The position numbers and the translations under genes are program-made. 64,000 nucleotides of DNA from Agrobacterium tumefaciens (GTDB taxonomy: Bacteria; Pseudomonadota; Alphaproteobacteria; Rhizobiales; Rhizobiaceae), in NCBI RefSeq assembly GCF_013318015.2, contig NZ_CP115844.1, positions 62,001 to 126,000 on the forward strand. The letters run 5' to 3'. The notes beneath the pieces are model-generated. The model was not told the origin of the DNA. It saw only the letters and a list, made by a program, of their open reading frames with translations, and made no database searches. Positions 47,198 through 55,055 of the stretch are shown piece by piece (positions within the stretch are counted from its first letter, which is position 1; every line of letters starts with the position of its first letter).

Positions 47198-48514
47198 ATG
47201 AACGAACAAAACGCAGAACTCCTCGAAACTGGTCATAGTCCTTTACCGAAGAACGCCTATTTCCGAAACCTCTATGAGGTCTATAGACGCCTTTTTAGCG
47301 TCGGCGAGATTGAGCAAGACAAGGTTTTGCAGTGGATGGCGGGAGCCGTACTGCTAGGCTTCGCAGTAACATATGCAAGCTGGATGAATGTTCCCTGGAT
47401 CACAACGAACGCTGTCGATAGCGGATCCTATCGGTGCTGGCCTTTTCTACCGAATTGCGCGGATTATATTTTTCTAACAACTTACCCGAATGGATACTCG
47501 CAGACAGCAGTATTCATGCTATTGTTTGCCATCCTCGTGGGCTGCTCGTACGCAATATATAGTAAAGATTGGATTTTGGCTCACGCTGGAATATTTGTGT
47601 TATTCCTATTCAAGATTTATTTTACGTTTATATCTTATAGATTTAAAGGTAACTATGACTACTACCACACGGTCTTTTGTCTGGTTTTTCTTTTCTTTCC
47701 ACACAAGAAATTCTTTCTCCAGCTGTCGGTGGTATTCTTTTATTTTCTATCGACGGCTGCAAAAATACACCCTTCTTGGGTGCTCGGAGAGTATTTTACA
47801 AGCCTGAGGAACGGACTCCCGCTGTTTCCCAAAGGAACTGAGATAATTGCAACAAATTTCTTGATGTTCATGGAGATGGTTGGCGCTTGGTTCCTATTTA
47901 GCTCAAAGCGTTTAGTTCAGCGTAGCGTGCTGACTTTCTTTGCTATATTCCACGTCTACTCTGGAATTCTGGTCGGCTATCGCTATCCCGCTACTGTTTT
48001 GCCGGCACTTTTAGTCCTATTTGGACCTTGGTTTCAAGCTCCCGTAAAGATCCCAAGTGGCGCTAGCAGCGTTCCAGGCTGGGCCCTGATGGGGCTGCTT
48101 CTCGTCGGTCAGATGGTTCCACTTGCGATTTCCGGGGACCAGAAGCTTACGCTAGAGGGAAATTTCTACGGCCTCTATATGTTTGAAGCAAACCATCAAT
48201 GCTTCGGCAGCATAGGCGTCAACGGCAAAACGGTTGACGAATTTAAATCGGGAAACGCGCTTCATCGCTGTGACCCGTACGGGTACTTTTCGACGGCAAA
48301 GAACAGATACTGCAATCCGTCGAATACCGTATCTTTGGTTTTGAATCATAGCATAAACGGTGGACCATTTTATCAGATTGTGAATGTGGACGACATTTGC
48401 AAGCTCGAGTACAAGCCGTTTGCTCATAACTCTTGGATCAAAACCGAGAAAGACGCGCCCCAAATTGGACGTCCCGTCCAGAACTTTTACAGGTGGGCAC
48501 GTGAAGTCGATTAA
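47198..48514 (+). CDS. polytopic membrane protein, HTTM-like
   Basis: A 438-residue protein with about eight hydrophobic segments (for example VLQWMAGAVLLGFAVTYA, AVFMLLFAILVGCSYAI, WALMGLLLVGQMVPLAI) and a soluble C-terminal 100 residues. The block FYFLSTAAKIHPSWVLGEYF resembles the signature of HTTM / vitamin K-dependent carboxylase-like proteins (aromatic, Lys, then W and G). Such proteins often occur next to DCC-family (DUF393) proteins, and one lies at 50027-50416. A ribosome-binding site AGAGG precedes the ATG. The soluble tail is rich in Cys (four), unusual for the inner membrane. Function in this cluster is not known. Confidence 0.6.
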   Translation: MNEQNAELLETGHSPLPKNAYFRNLYEVYRRLFSVGEIEQDKVLQWMAGAVLLGFAVTYASWMNVPWITTNAVDSGSYRCWPFLPNCADYIFLTTYPNGYSQTAVFMLLFAILVGCSYAIYSKDWILAHAGIFVLFLFKIYFTFISYRFKGNYDYYHTVFCLVFLFFPHKKFFLQLSVVFFYFLSTAAKIHPSWVLGEYFTSLRNGLPLFPKGTEIIATNFLMFMEMVGAWFLFSSKRLVQRSVLTFFAIFHVYSGILVGYRYPATVLPALLVLFGPWFQAPVKIPSGASSVPGWALMGLLLVGQMVPLAISGDQKLTLEGNFYGLYMFEANHQCFGSIGVNGKTVDEFKSGNALHRCDPYGYFSTAKNRYCNPSNTVSLVLNHSINGGPFYQIVNVDDICKLEYKPFAHNSWIKTEKDAPQIGRPVQNFYRWAREVD

Positions 48515-48608
48515 AAGTTATCTGTCGCTTCAACCGCGCATTCTGCCGTGGCCTTAAGGATTGAGTCGGTTTCTTCACGATGCTTCCCAAAGCTTAGGGA
48601 AAGATAAA

Positions 48609-48899
48609 ATGTCAAATAAAAGTTTAAACCAAGAAGCAGATCTGAATGAATTTCGCCAGCAACTCGACGCGGTGGATACGGCCATACTAAAGTTGGTGGC
48701 GGAGCGTATGGGAATTGTTCACCGTGTAGGCCTTTTAAAGAAACAGGTAGGATTACCTGTCATGCAGCCACAGCGGGTGGCGGCTGTTCTAGACAGTCGG
48801 GCCAAAGTCGCGCAAGGACTCGGTATCAATCCAGATGTTGCGAGACACATTTGGGATATTCTAATCAAGGAAGCTTGTCGTCTAGAGGAGGCGGTTTAA
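48609..48899 (+). CDS. chorismate mutase-like protein (AroQ fold, PapB type)
   Basis: A 96-residue single-domain AroQ protein starting MSNKSLNQEADLNEFRQQLD at 48609, after AGGGA. It has LDAVDTAILKLVAERMGIVH with the helix-1 Arg, then VGLLKKQVGLPVMQPQRVA, and the C-terminal helix HIWDILIKEACRLEE. In PapB-type enzymes this small mutase converts 4-amino-4-deoxychorismate to 4-amino-4-deoxyprephenate, the step between the ADC synthase and the PapC-like dehydrogenase found in this window. Ordinary chorismate mutase activity is the alternative and cannot be separated by sequence alone. It lies between the HTTM-like and sulfotransferase genes. Confidence 0.85.
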   Translation: MSNKSLNQEADLNEFRQQLDAVDTAILKLVAERMGIVHRVGLLKKQVGLPVMQPQRVAAVLDSRAKVAQGLGINPDVARHIWDILIKEACRLEEAV

Positions 48900-48951
48900 G
48901 GTTTAGCGGGTATTTATCCCCGTCCTCAAAAGCGTGCTCAGGAAACACCCT

Positions 48952-50004
48952 GTGAAGCCATTTGCATTTGAAAACGACACTATGCTTCTCCCTGTCGACA
49001 TAATTGGCGACGGGGACAAAGCGCAGGTGGTGCTTTTTCGCCTCCCGCGAATTTATTTCCGGGATCCGTTCTTTGTTGAAACGCTGTATCGCTTCACCGA
49101 TGTCTTATATCCGGTGCGATCGCAAGACCATGGCTCGCATTGGGCGTCGCCCTTTACCCCGCAACTGGCATATAATCCCGTTGACCCGCGGCTAGTGCGC
49201 ATGACGATCCCCGAGTTTGTGCGGTACTCGGATGAATTAGATATACGTTCAATGGAGACCTTCTTCGTTTTCCATATGTCTCGCTGCGGTTCCACTCTGC
49301 TGACGCAGATGTTGTCATCCTCAGATCGGTTCTTTGTCGTTTCTCAACCAATTATAGTCAATTCTGTGCTTGAGAGAAACTACAAGGGTTCGCTTGGTGT
49401 TCGCTCTGCACTTACCCGGGCAGTCCTGCGATGTTTAGTTGCTTGCGCACCGCGTCCAAGCCGGTATGCTGTGATTAAATTTGAGAGTTGGAATGCGCTT
49501 TATCTTGGAGAAATTCTTCGGACCGGCGTAGCCCAGAAGTGGGCGTTCCTTCATCGCGACGGTGTAGAAGTAATGGTTTCAATCGCTGCGATGTCACCGT
49601 TGTGGCTACGAAACCGGGATCGGATCGAACCCGCTATCAGCCAGCACATTCGGTTCGATGGTGATGAAGAAGCCGTTCGACTTGGTTCCGACAAGGAGTA
49701 CTGCGCGCGAATGCTTGGTGCATTTTGTCTGGCTGCTGCACAGAAACGTAGTTCTCACGCGACTTACATAGATTACAGGTCATTACCTGGCGCAATATTC
49801 CCACTGCTCTCCGAGCGCTGGGGAGTATTGCTATCATCAACTGAAATCGACACAATGGTTAGGCGTGCAGAGCGGCACTCAAAAGATCCGGCACAAGTAT
49901 CTCCCTTTGTCCCAGATAGCCATTCTAAACGACAAAAAGCCGATGCTGAACAAATATCGCTTGCGGGGAAATTCATTGAGCCGTTTAGAGCCCGCCTTTT
50001 CTGA
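48952..50004 (+). CDS. sulfotransferase-family protein
   Basis: A protein of about 350 residues. I choose the GTG at 48952, preceded by AGGAA at six bases, over a GTG six codons upstream. The segment FFVFHMSRCGSTLLTQMLSS (about residue 105) is the P-loop-like 5'-phosphosulfate-binding motif of the Sulfotransfer_3-like families, where the usual form is RSGSTLL. A later WAFLHRDGVEVMVSIAAM corresponds to the 3'-phosphate-binding block. It would move a sulfuryl group from PAPS to a hydroxyl or amine of the peptide or its precursor. The cysD, cysNC and cysQ genes 6 kb downstream would provide PAPS and clear PAP, which strengthens the assignment. Confidence 0.75.
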   Translation: MKPFAFENDTMLLPVDIIGDGDKAQVVLFRLPRIYFRDPFFVETLYRFTDVLYPVRSQDHGSHWASPFTPQLAYNPVDPRLVRMTIPEFVRYSDELDIRSMETFFVFHMSRCGSTLLTQMLSSSDRFFVVSQPIIVNSVLERNYKGSLGVRSALTRAVLRCLVACAPRPSRYAVIKFESWNALYLGEILRTGVAQKWAFLHRDGVEVMVSIAAMSPLWLRNRDRIEPAISQHIRFDGDEEAVRLGSDKEYCARMLGAFCLAAAQKRSSHATYIDYRSLPGAIFPLLSERWGVLLSSTEIDTMVRRAERHSKDPAQVSPFVPDSHSKRQKADAEQISLAGKFIEPFRARLF

Positions 50005-50026
50005 TAGCTGGAATGAGAAGACCAGC

Positions 50027-50416
50027 ATGATTGTTGTAGTCGATACTGAATGCATTCTGTGCAGTCGTGCGGTCGACTTTATTCTCAGAAGGGAAGCTGA
50101 TGAGAAGATGACCTTCGTCGCCGCGGCATCGATGCGAGCAGAGCCCATTCTGGCTCAATTTGCAAACCTACCGATCGTGCCAAGCGAAACCCTTCTTGTC
50201 GTTAGTAATGGAAGGTTGCTAACTCACTCCTCAGCGGTTCTTGAAATAGCGTCGCATCTGAGATTTCCGTGGAACCTCATAACTTGCATGCGCGTTCTGC
50301 CGGTCCGCTTGAGAGATGGTATCTATCGTAAAGTTGCGCTTAAACGTTACCGATGGTTCGGGCGTGCCTCCTGCTACCTGCCCTCAGAGAAAAACCGCAC
50401 TCGCTTCCATTTGTAA
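50027..50416 (+). CDS. DCC-family (DUF393) thiol-disulfide oxidoreductase-like protein
   Basis: A 129-residue protein from the ATG at 50027 (GAGAAG upstream), 22 nt after the sulfotransferase stop; longer frames overlap that gene. It begins MIVVVDTECILCSRAVDFIL, the D-x-x-C-x-x-C motif of the DCC family (here Cys9 and Cys12), and later contains the Ser-Ala-Val-Leu helix HSSAVLEIASHLRF. The fold is thioredoxin-like; the reaction is unproven. Members are commonly linked to HTTM membrane proteins, and one is present at 47198. It could handle a redox step at the membrane. Confidence 0.8.
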   Translation: MIVVVDTECILCSRAVDFILRREADEKMTFVAAASMRAEPILAQFANLPIVPSETLLVVSNGRLLTHSSAVLEIASHLRFPWNLITCMRVLPVRLRDGIYRKVALKRYRWFGRASCYLPSEKNRTRFHL

Positions 50417-50420
50417 TATT

Positions 50421-51812
50421 TCATTGCTTCTGCCCTGTTATCTCGTCTGTTATCTGCTTCAACAGTAGCTGCGGCTTGTAGCCGAGGCGGTCGGGGGTTA
50501 GGCCCATTCGAAGCAGCACGAGGTTAAGCGAGGGCACGATAGCCATACTCTGACCGTCATGGCCCTCCAGCCAGAACGTATCGGCCGGTACTCCAGCGTC
50601 TACATTCCTCTGTCCGTCGGGGGCAGCGACCCACGCTTGGGCCTGAGTATACCGGCTGCCCGAACGCTGCGGAGTTTTAATCGCGTTCATGAAGTCTTGA
50701 GACAAGAAGCGCTGCCCCTTCCAAACACCATCCTGAAGAAGAAATTGTCCTAGCCGAGCCCAATCGCGTGCGGTTGCGTAGAGATAGGTACCGCCGGCAA
50801 ACGTACCTCTGGCGTCTTGTTCTAGTACCGCACTAGCCATTCCAAGAGGGCCGAAAAGTGCACCGGTGGGATAGGCAAATGCCTCCCGTCTATCCCCGAC
50901 ACGATCCATCCAGACTGCAGAAAGCAAGACCGATGTGCCACTCGAGTAATTGAAGTGTGCTCCTGGTGCCGTTACAAGCTTCGCTGATATTGGGAGAGAC
51001 ACCATATTCGGCTCCAGATACAGCATACGCGTAGCATCGGTGACGCTTCCATAGTTTTCGTTGAATGCGAGGCCGCTCCGCATTGTCAGTAAGTCACTCA
51101 GTTTTATTTTAGAACGATCGTCATATTGCCATTGTGGAAAAAGGCTCGTATCCGAGGTGTTGAGTTTGCCGGTATAAACGAGGCGTCCGACAAGAAGGGC
51201 ATTGACGGTTTTGGTCATCGACCAACCCAAGAGGCGTGTCTTAGGGTTGAAGCCGGGACCATAACGTTCCGCAATAATTCGACCATTGTGCACCACTATA
51301 ACTGCGCGCATTCTCGGTCCCGTCAAACCTTCGTTGTCGAGCAGATCTAGAACAGCATTCGGGCTTTGCGCCAAAACAGTGTCGCCGTCTGGCCAAGTAC
51401 GAGTATTCGAATCCGGCACCTCTGGCTCGATGAAAGGAACCGCATTTAGTGCGGCTGCGAAATCCCCGTCCGGTACAGTCGTACAGCCGGAAGCGCCACG
51501 GAACAGGGCAAAATTGGGGGCCAGGAAGCCCAGAAACGTGGACGTTACGCGTTTGTTGGAGTAGTCGACCGACACAGTTACAAACCGCAGAAGGACGTTC
51601 CCGGGAGCCTGTACATCGTCGTACAAAACTTCATTGGAATTTCGGCCTGCGAGGAAAACGTTCGAGCACACAATCTTTGCTGCGTATCCGGTCCCGACGC
51701 GGAGAAGGGCAGGCGGCGCAAGATATAACCAAATCGTCACTCCTATTGAACAAAATACCAGAGCCGTTGTCAGCGCCTTAAATGCACGTGCTAGGGACAT
51801 TATTTTACTCAA
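50421..51812 (-). CDS. membrane-anchored serine hydrolase (beta-lactamase/PBP-related, PF00144-like)
   Basis: A 463-residue protein with one N-terminal membrane segment (ALTTALVFCSIGVTIWLYLA) and a large external domain. The active-site motif is Ser198-x-x-Lys201 in GWSMTKT, with the Tyr motif HFNYSSGTS and the third motif GHDGQSM near the C-terminus. The topology places it in the periplasm. In several NRPS clusters (colibactin ClbP, zwittermicin ZmaM, xenocoumacin XcnG) a membrane-bound peptidase of this clan removes an N-terminal acylated residue after export; those have extra C-terminal helices, which I do not see here. A general esterase/amidase is the alternative. It converges on the DCC gene (4 nt apart). 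Confidence 0.82.
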   Translation of the reverse strand: MSKIMSLARAFKALTTALVFCSIGVTIWLYLAPPALLRVGTGYAAKIVCSNVFLAGRNSNEVLYDDVQAPGNVLLRFVTVSVDYSNKRVTSTFLGFLAPNFALFRGASGCTTVPDGDFAAALNAVPFIEPEVPDSNTRTWPDGDTVLAQSPNAVLDLLDNEGLTGPRMRAVIVVHNGRIIAERYGPGFNPKTRLLGWSMTKTVNALLVGRLVYTGKLNTSDTSLFPQWQYDDRSKIKLSDLLTMRSGLAFNENYGSVTDATRMLYLEPNMVSLPISAKLVTAPGAHFNYSSGTSVLLSAVWMDRVGDRREAFAYPTGALFGPLGMASAVLEQDARGTFAGGTYLYATARDWARLGQFLLQDGVWKGQRFLSQDFMNAIKTPQRSGSRYTQAQAWVAAPDGQRNVDAGVPADTFWLEGHDGQSMAIVPSLNLVLLRMGLTPDRLGYKPQLLLKQITDEITGQKQ

Positions 51813-51877
51813 AAAAATATGTGTCTATAGGTTTTGTTGGGCCGTCACAAAAGTGAAGTTTGCAACAATAGTAATTC

Positions 51878-52531
51878 TTATTCATTCGCCCTCGCCACCG
51901 CCGCGATGTAGCCTGGCGGGCTAGGGATGTTTTGCACAAGCCACCTATATTCAGATCTTTGTGCGTCAATAACCGATATGCTTTTGGGTGAAATTGAAAG
52001 TCCGTAACCGTTTGCTTTCAAAATTGCTTCTTTCCTCGTCCAAATTTCAAGAAAAGTGCGCAATTTCATTAGACTGGTCGCATTTCCAACGAGCATCTGC
52101 TCAGAAGGAGTCAGACAGTGACGGCATAACGTATCGATGTCTTCGAGCGGTGTACAAACCTCGACATCAATTCCTACCGCGTGATAAGACGTACAAATCG
52201 CAATGATCGTGCCGGAATGAGACACGTTAAACTCGACCGCGCCGGCATGATCGCCCCCCAATCGCGGTTTCCCAAATTCTCCCAACTCCAAGTGAATCAG
52301 ACGTGGATGAACTTTTAGCTCAGATGCCAGGAGTTGCCGCAACAGATAGCGCGATAGGAGTGTGACTGAGCGTCCACGACGAAACACATGGCGATGTGCC
52401 CGCGCAAACTCTTGCTCAGTTAGAACCTGACGGATATCCTGCGGTATTTCAATAGTTCCATCAACGTACGCTGCGATATCATAATACCGTATCGATACGC
52501 ACGAAATTTCGATTTGAGCGGCGGCAATCAT
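51878..52531 (-). CDS. 4'-phosphopantetheinyl transferase, Sfp type (first copy)
   Basis: A 217-residue enzyme that attaches the coenzyme A-derived arm to carrier proteins. All three family motifs are present and normal: GKPRL, then FNVSHSG, then VGIDVEV with the metal-binding Asp and Glu, and WTRKEAILKANGYGL. It should activate the six carrier domains of the two synthetases. It lies 65 nt upstream of the membrane serine hydrolase gene in the same direction, so the two are likely one leftward operon. A second, partly altered copy is at 61874. Confidence 0.93.
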   Translation of the reverse strand: MIAAAQIEISCVSIRYYDIAAYVDGTIEIPQDIRQVLTEQEFARAHRHVFRRGRSVTLLSRYLLRQLLASELKVHPRLIHLELGEFGKPRLGGDHAGAVEFNVSHSGTIIAICTSYHAVGIDVEVCTPLEDIDTLCRHCLTPSEQMLVGNATSLMKLRTFLEIWTRKEAILKANGYGLSISPKSISVIDAQRSEYRWLVQNIPSPPGYIAAVARANE

Positions 52532-52959
52532 CAGTCAGGCTTCTCGAAGATTCGTAGATGATATGGGTGGTAGAACTATTAGCGCTAGACGGAATGAAAA
52601 CGGCAACAGAGATCAACGCAAGTTCAAATTTTGCCTACCTCATTTTTAACGCGAGTAGCATGCGGCACCAGAGCGCCGCGTTAGGCTTTCTGTAGCCCGA
52701 GTGGAGCGTCGACATAAGACGGTTGACATGTTCTCAATCCCCCGGCGCACAGTGTTTTACCTGCGGATGTCCTCGATGTTCAAAAAAAACAGGCGGACGG
52801 TAGAGGTGGCTCTGCCGTTCAAAAGCTACAACACTAACCCGATCTGAAATGATATATTGACGAATATAATTGGATCCGGCCTAGACGGCGATTCGCTGGT
52901 AACTGTATAAATTCTGAGTACGGCATATTTATACGGAGTATACGCCGCCGAGGTCCTCG
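52532..52959 (+). promoter_or_regulatory. divergent intergenic region with an inverted repeat before leuC
   Basis: There is no gene. The region drives the leftward phosphopantetheinyl transferase operon and the rightward leuC-leuD operon. A perfect 8-bp inverted repeat, GTATAAAT at 52905-52912 and ATTTATAC at 52927-52934, lies 26 bp before the leuC start, a typical place for an operator. A TTGACG at 52857 could serve as a -35 box, but its -10 partner is not clear. Confidence 0.45.
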
Positions 52960-54384
52960 ATGTCCTTTCCGAAATCGTTCCTAGAGAAAACCTGGGCGAG
53001 CCATATTGTCAGCCCGATAGATCGCCACACCGACCTTCTGTATATTGACAGACTATTTCTACATGAGTTGACGGGTGCAGCTACTATCCGACAATTGGAG
53101 GCCGCTAACAGATCAGCGCGACGGCCCGATTTGGTATTTACGACGATCGATCACGTCGTAGACACACAAGAAGGGCGTACAAAGAACCAATCTCCAGCAT
53201 CGTTGGGTTCACGGTTGATCGAGGAAACGCGGGTTGCTGCCAAGAAGCATGGGTTCCGGCTGTTTGATGTCGGCGACACGCGGCAAGGCATCGTACATGT
53301 AATCTCACCCGAGCTTGGAATTGCTCTCCCTGGGCTCACAGTCGTTTGCGGGGACAGTCACACCTGCACAGTTGGGGGAATAGGAGCACTCGCGTGGGGA
53401 ATAGGCTCAACCGATAGCGAGCAGGTTCTTGCTACTCAATCGCTTGCAATGAAGCGGCCAAAATCAATGCGTATAACGATAACAGGGGCGCCTCCTCTCG
53501 GCGTCTCGGCTAAGGATATCGTGCTCCTACTAACTCGCAAGATTGGCGTGAACGGTGGCATTGGCCATGCAATCGAATATGCCGGCAAAGCCGTCGAGGG
53601 TTTGGATATTGAAGCGAGGCTGACGCTTTGCAACATGACGTCAGAGCTCGGAGCCAAGTACGGGTTTGTCCCGCCCGACGACACAACGTTTCAATATCTG
53701 TATGGCAGAGAATTTTCACCAAAAGGCGAGGCTTGGGAGGATGCGGTTGGGTATTGGAAGTCAATCACCTCTGATCCAGAGGCGACTTTCGATAAGGAAT
53801 TCTCTCTAGACTGTTCCGATCTGCATCCGCAGGTTTCGTGGGGAATAACTCCGCAGCAGGTAATTTCAATCGGTGAGCGAATTCCGGATCCGATGAGTAT
53901 CGGTGACGCTGCGCAACGAGCGGATATGATACGAGCACTTTCATATATGGAGGTCCTTCCTGGCGCGGCAATCGAAGGCATTCAAATTAACGCCGCCTAC
54001 ATCGGTGCATGTACGAATGCCCGGTTGTCCGACTTGCGGTCGGCGGCAACCATCCTCAGGGGACGTAAGATCGCTGACGGAATCACCGCCATCTGCGTCC
54101 CTGGTTCGATGGAGACAAAAGCCCAGGCCGAGAAGGAGGGACTCGATATCGTCTTCAAGTCTGCCGGTTTCGAGTGGCATGACGCGGGCTGTGGTTTGTG
54201 CGGGCACATGGGGAATGATCGCCTGGAGCGCAAACGAGTCATCAGCACCACGAACAGAAATTTCATTGGAAGGCAGGGGCCTGGGACACGAACTCATTTA
54301 GCCAGCCCGGCAACAGTGGCAGCATCGGCCGTTGCTGGTTCAATTGCTGACGTACGCAAGATCTCGCCCGTGGAGATCATCTGA
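52960..54384 (+). CDS. leuC: LeuC-like isomerase large subunit (aconitase family)
   Basis: A 474-residue protein, normal length for LeuC. Substrate-loop features are conserved (TTIDHVVDTQ, VCGDSHTCTVGG, GGIGHAIEYAGKAV). The iron-sulfur ligands are in YIGACTNARLSDLR and the pair in DAGCGLCGHMGNDRL; the latter differs from the usual GCSMCLAMN, which together with generally divergent sequence points to a paralogue rather than the housekeeping leucine enzyme. It isomerises a 2-alkylmalate to the 3-alkylmalate. With LeuD and the synthase-like enzyme at 16901 it would form two of the three steps of 2-oxo acid homologation. GAGG precedes the ATG. Confidence 0.92.
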   Translation: MSFPKSFLEKTWASHIVSPIDRHTDLLYIDRLFLHELTGAATIRQLEAANRSARRPDLVFTTIDHVVDTQEGRTKNQSPASLGSRLIEETRVAAKKHGFRLFDVGDTRQGIVHVISPELGIALPGLTVVCGDSHTCTVGGIGALAWGIGSTDSEQVLATQSLAMKRPKSMRITITGAPPLGVSAKDIVLLLTRKIGVNGGIGHAIEYAGKAVEGLDIEARLTLCNMTSELGAKYGFVPPDDTTFQYLYGREFSPKGEAWEDAVGYWKSITSDPEATFDKEFSLDCSDLHPQVSWGITPQQVISIGERIPDPMSIGDAAQRADMIRALSYMEVLPGAAIEGIQINAAYIGACTNARLSDLRSAATILRGRKIADGITAICVPGSMETKAQAEKEGLDIVFKSAGFEWHDAGCGLCGHMGNDRLERKRVISTTNRNFIGRQGPGTRTHLASPATVAASAVAGSIADVRKISPVEII

Positions 54385-55028
54385 TGACGAGATTTTACAT
54401 CGTTGCAGCCGCAGTTCCATTGCTCGAAGACAACATCGATACGGACCAAATAAGCCCCGGCACAGAGCTTATGCGATCTCCCGATGATGGATATGCCCGG
54501 TGGGGCGAGGCATTGTTCGCGACGCAGAGATATCTCCCTGACCGCACCCCTAACCCAAGCTTCATTTTAAATGATCCGCAATGGGGTCGGGCTGAAATCT
54601 TGTTAACCGGGAAGAACTTCGGTTGCGGATCCTCGCGTGAGTGGGCAGTCAAGGCCCTTCGCGGCTTTGGCTTTCGCGCGATTTTGGCCGTGTCCTTCGG
54701 AGAGATTTTTGCTGCTAACTGCTTTCGTCACGGCGTGTTGCCGGTAGAGCTGCCGACAGATGTTTTGTTCCTGCTTGCTTCAGAAATCAGCCACCGCGGT
54801 GCCGGCACTTGCTTGGCAATTGACGTCGAGAGTCAAGTCATCGTTTCTCCGTCGGGACGATCTTTCCCGTTTGAGCTTCCCGAGATGCAGCGGCGAATCT
54901 TCTTGGAAGGCATCGACGAGATCACATTCGTCTCGGAATATTCGTCTGCCGTCACCGCCTTCGAACGAGCTGATCAGACAAGCAGACCATGGAAATACCC
55001 GACGGAGGCTCCCACTACCCCCACTTGA
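54384..55028 (+). CDS. leuD: LeuD-like isomerase small subunit
   Basis: A 214-residue swivel-domain protein that pairs with LeuC; the ATG overlaps the leuC stop by one base (TGATG), so synthesis is coupled. It shows LEDNIDTDQISPGTEL, the loop GKNFGCGSSREWAVKALRGF and FGEIFAANCFRHGVLPVEL, as in the family. No leuB-like dehydrogenase gene follows or occurs elsewhere in the window; the chromosomal enzyme or a gene outside the window would have to do the last step. Confidence 0.93.
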   Translation: MTRFYIVAAAVPLLEDNIDTDQISPGTELMRSPDDGYARWGEALFATQRYLPDRTPNPSFILNDPQWGRAEILLTGKNFGCGSSREWAVKALRGFGFRAILAVSFGEIFAANCFRHGVLPVELPTDVLFLLASEISHRGAGTCLAIDVESQVIVSPSGRSFPFELPEMQRRIFLEGIDEITFVSEYSSAVTAFERADQTSRPWKYPTEAPTTPT

Positions 55029-55055
55029 ATCTCATGCAACTGAGGAGGCAAGCCA

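Noticed and set aside
52532..52959. nod box upstream of the leuC operon or elsewhere near the nodPQ-like genes
   Set aside because: No stretch matching the long conserved nod box was recognised in this or other intergenic regions.
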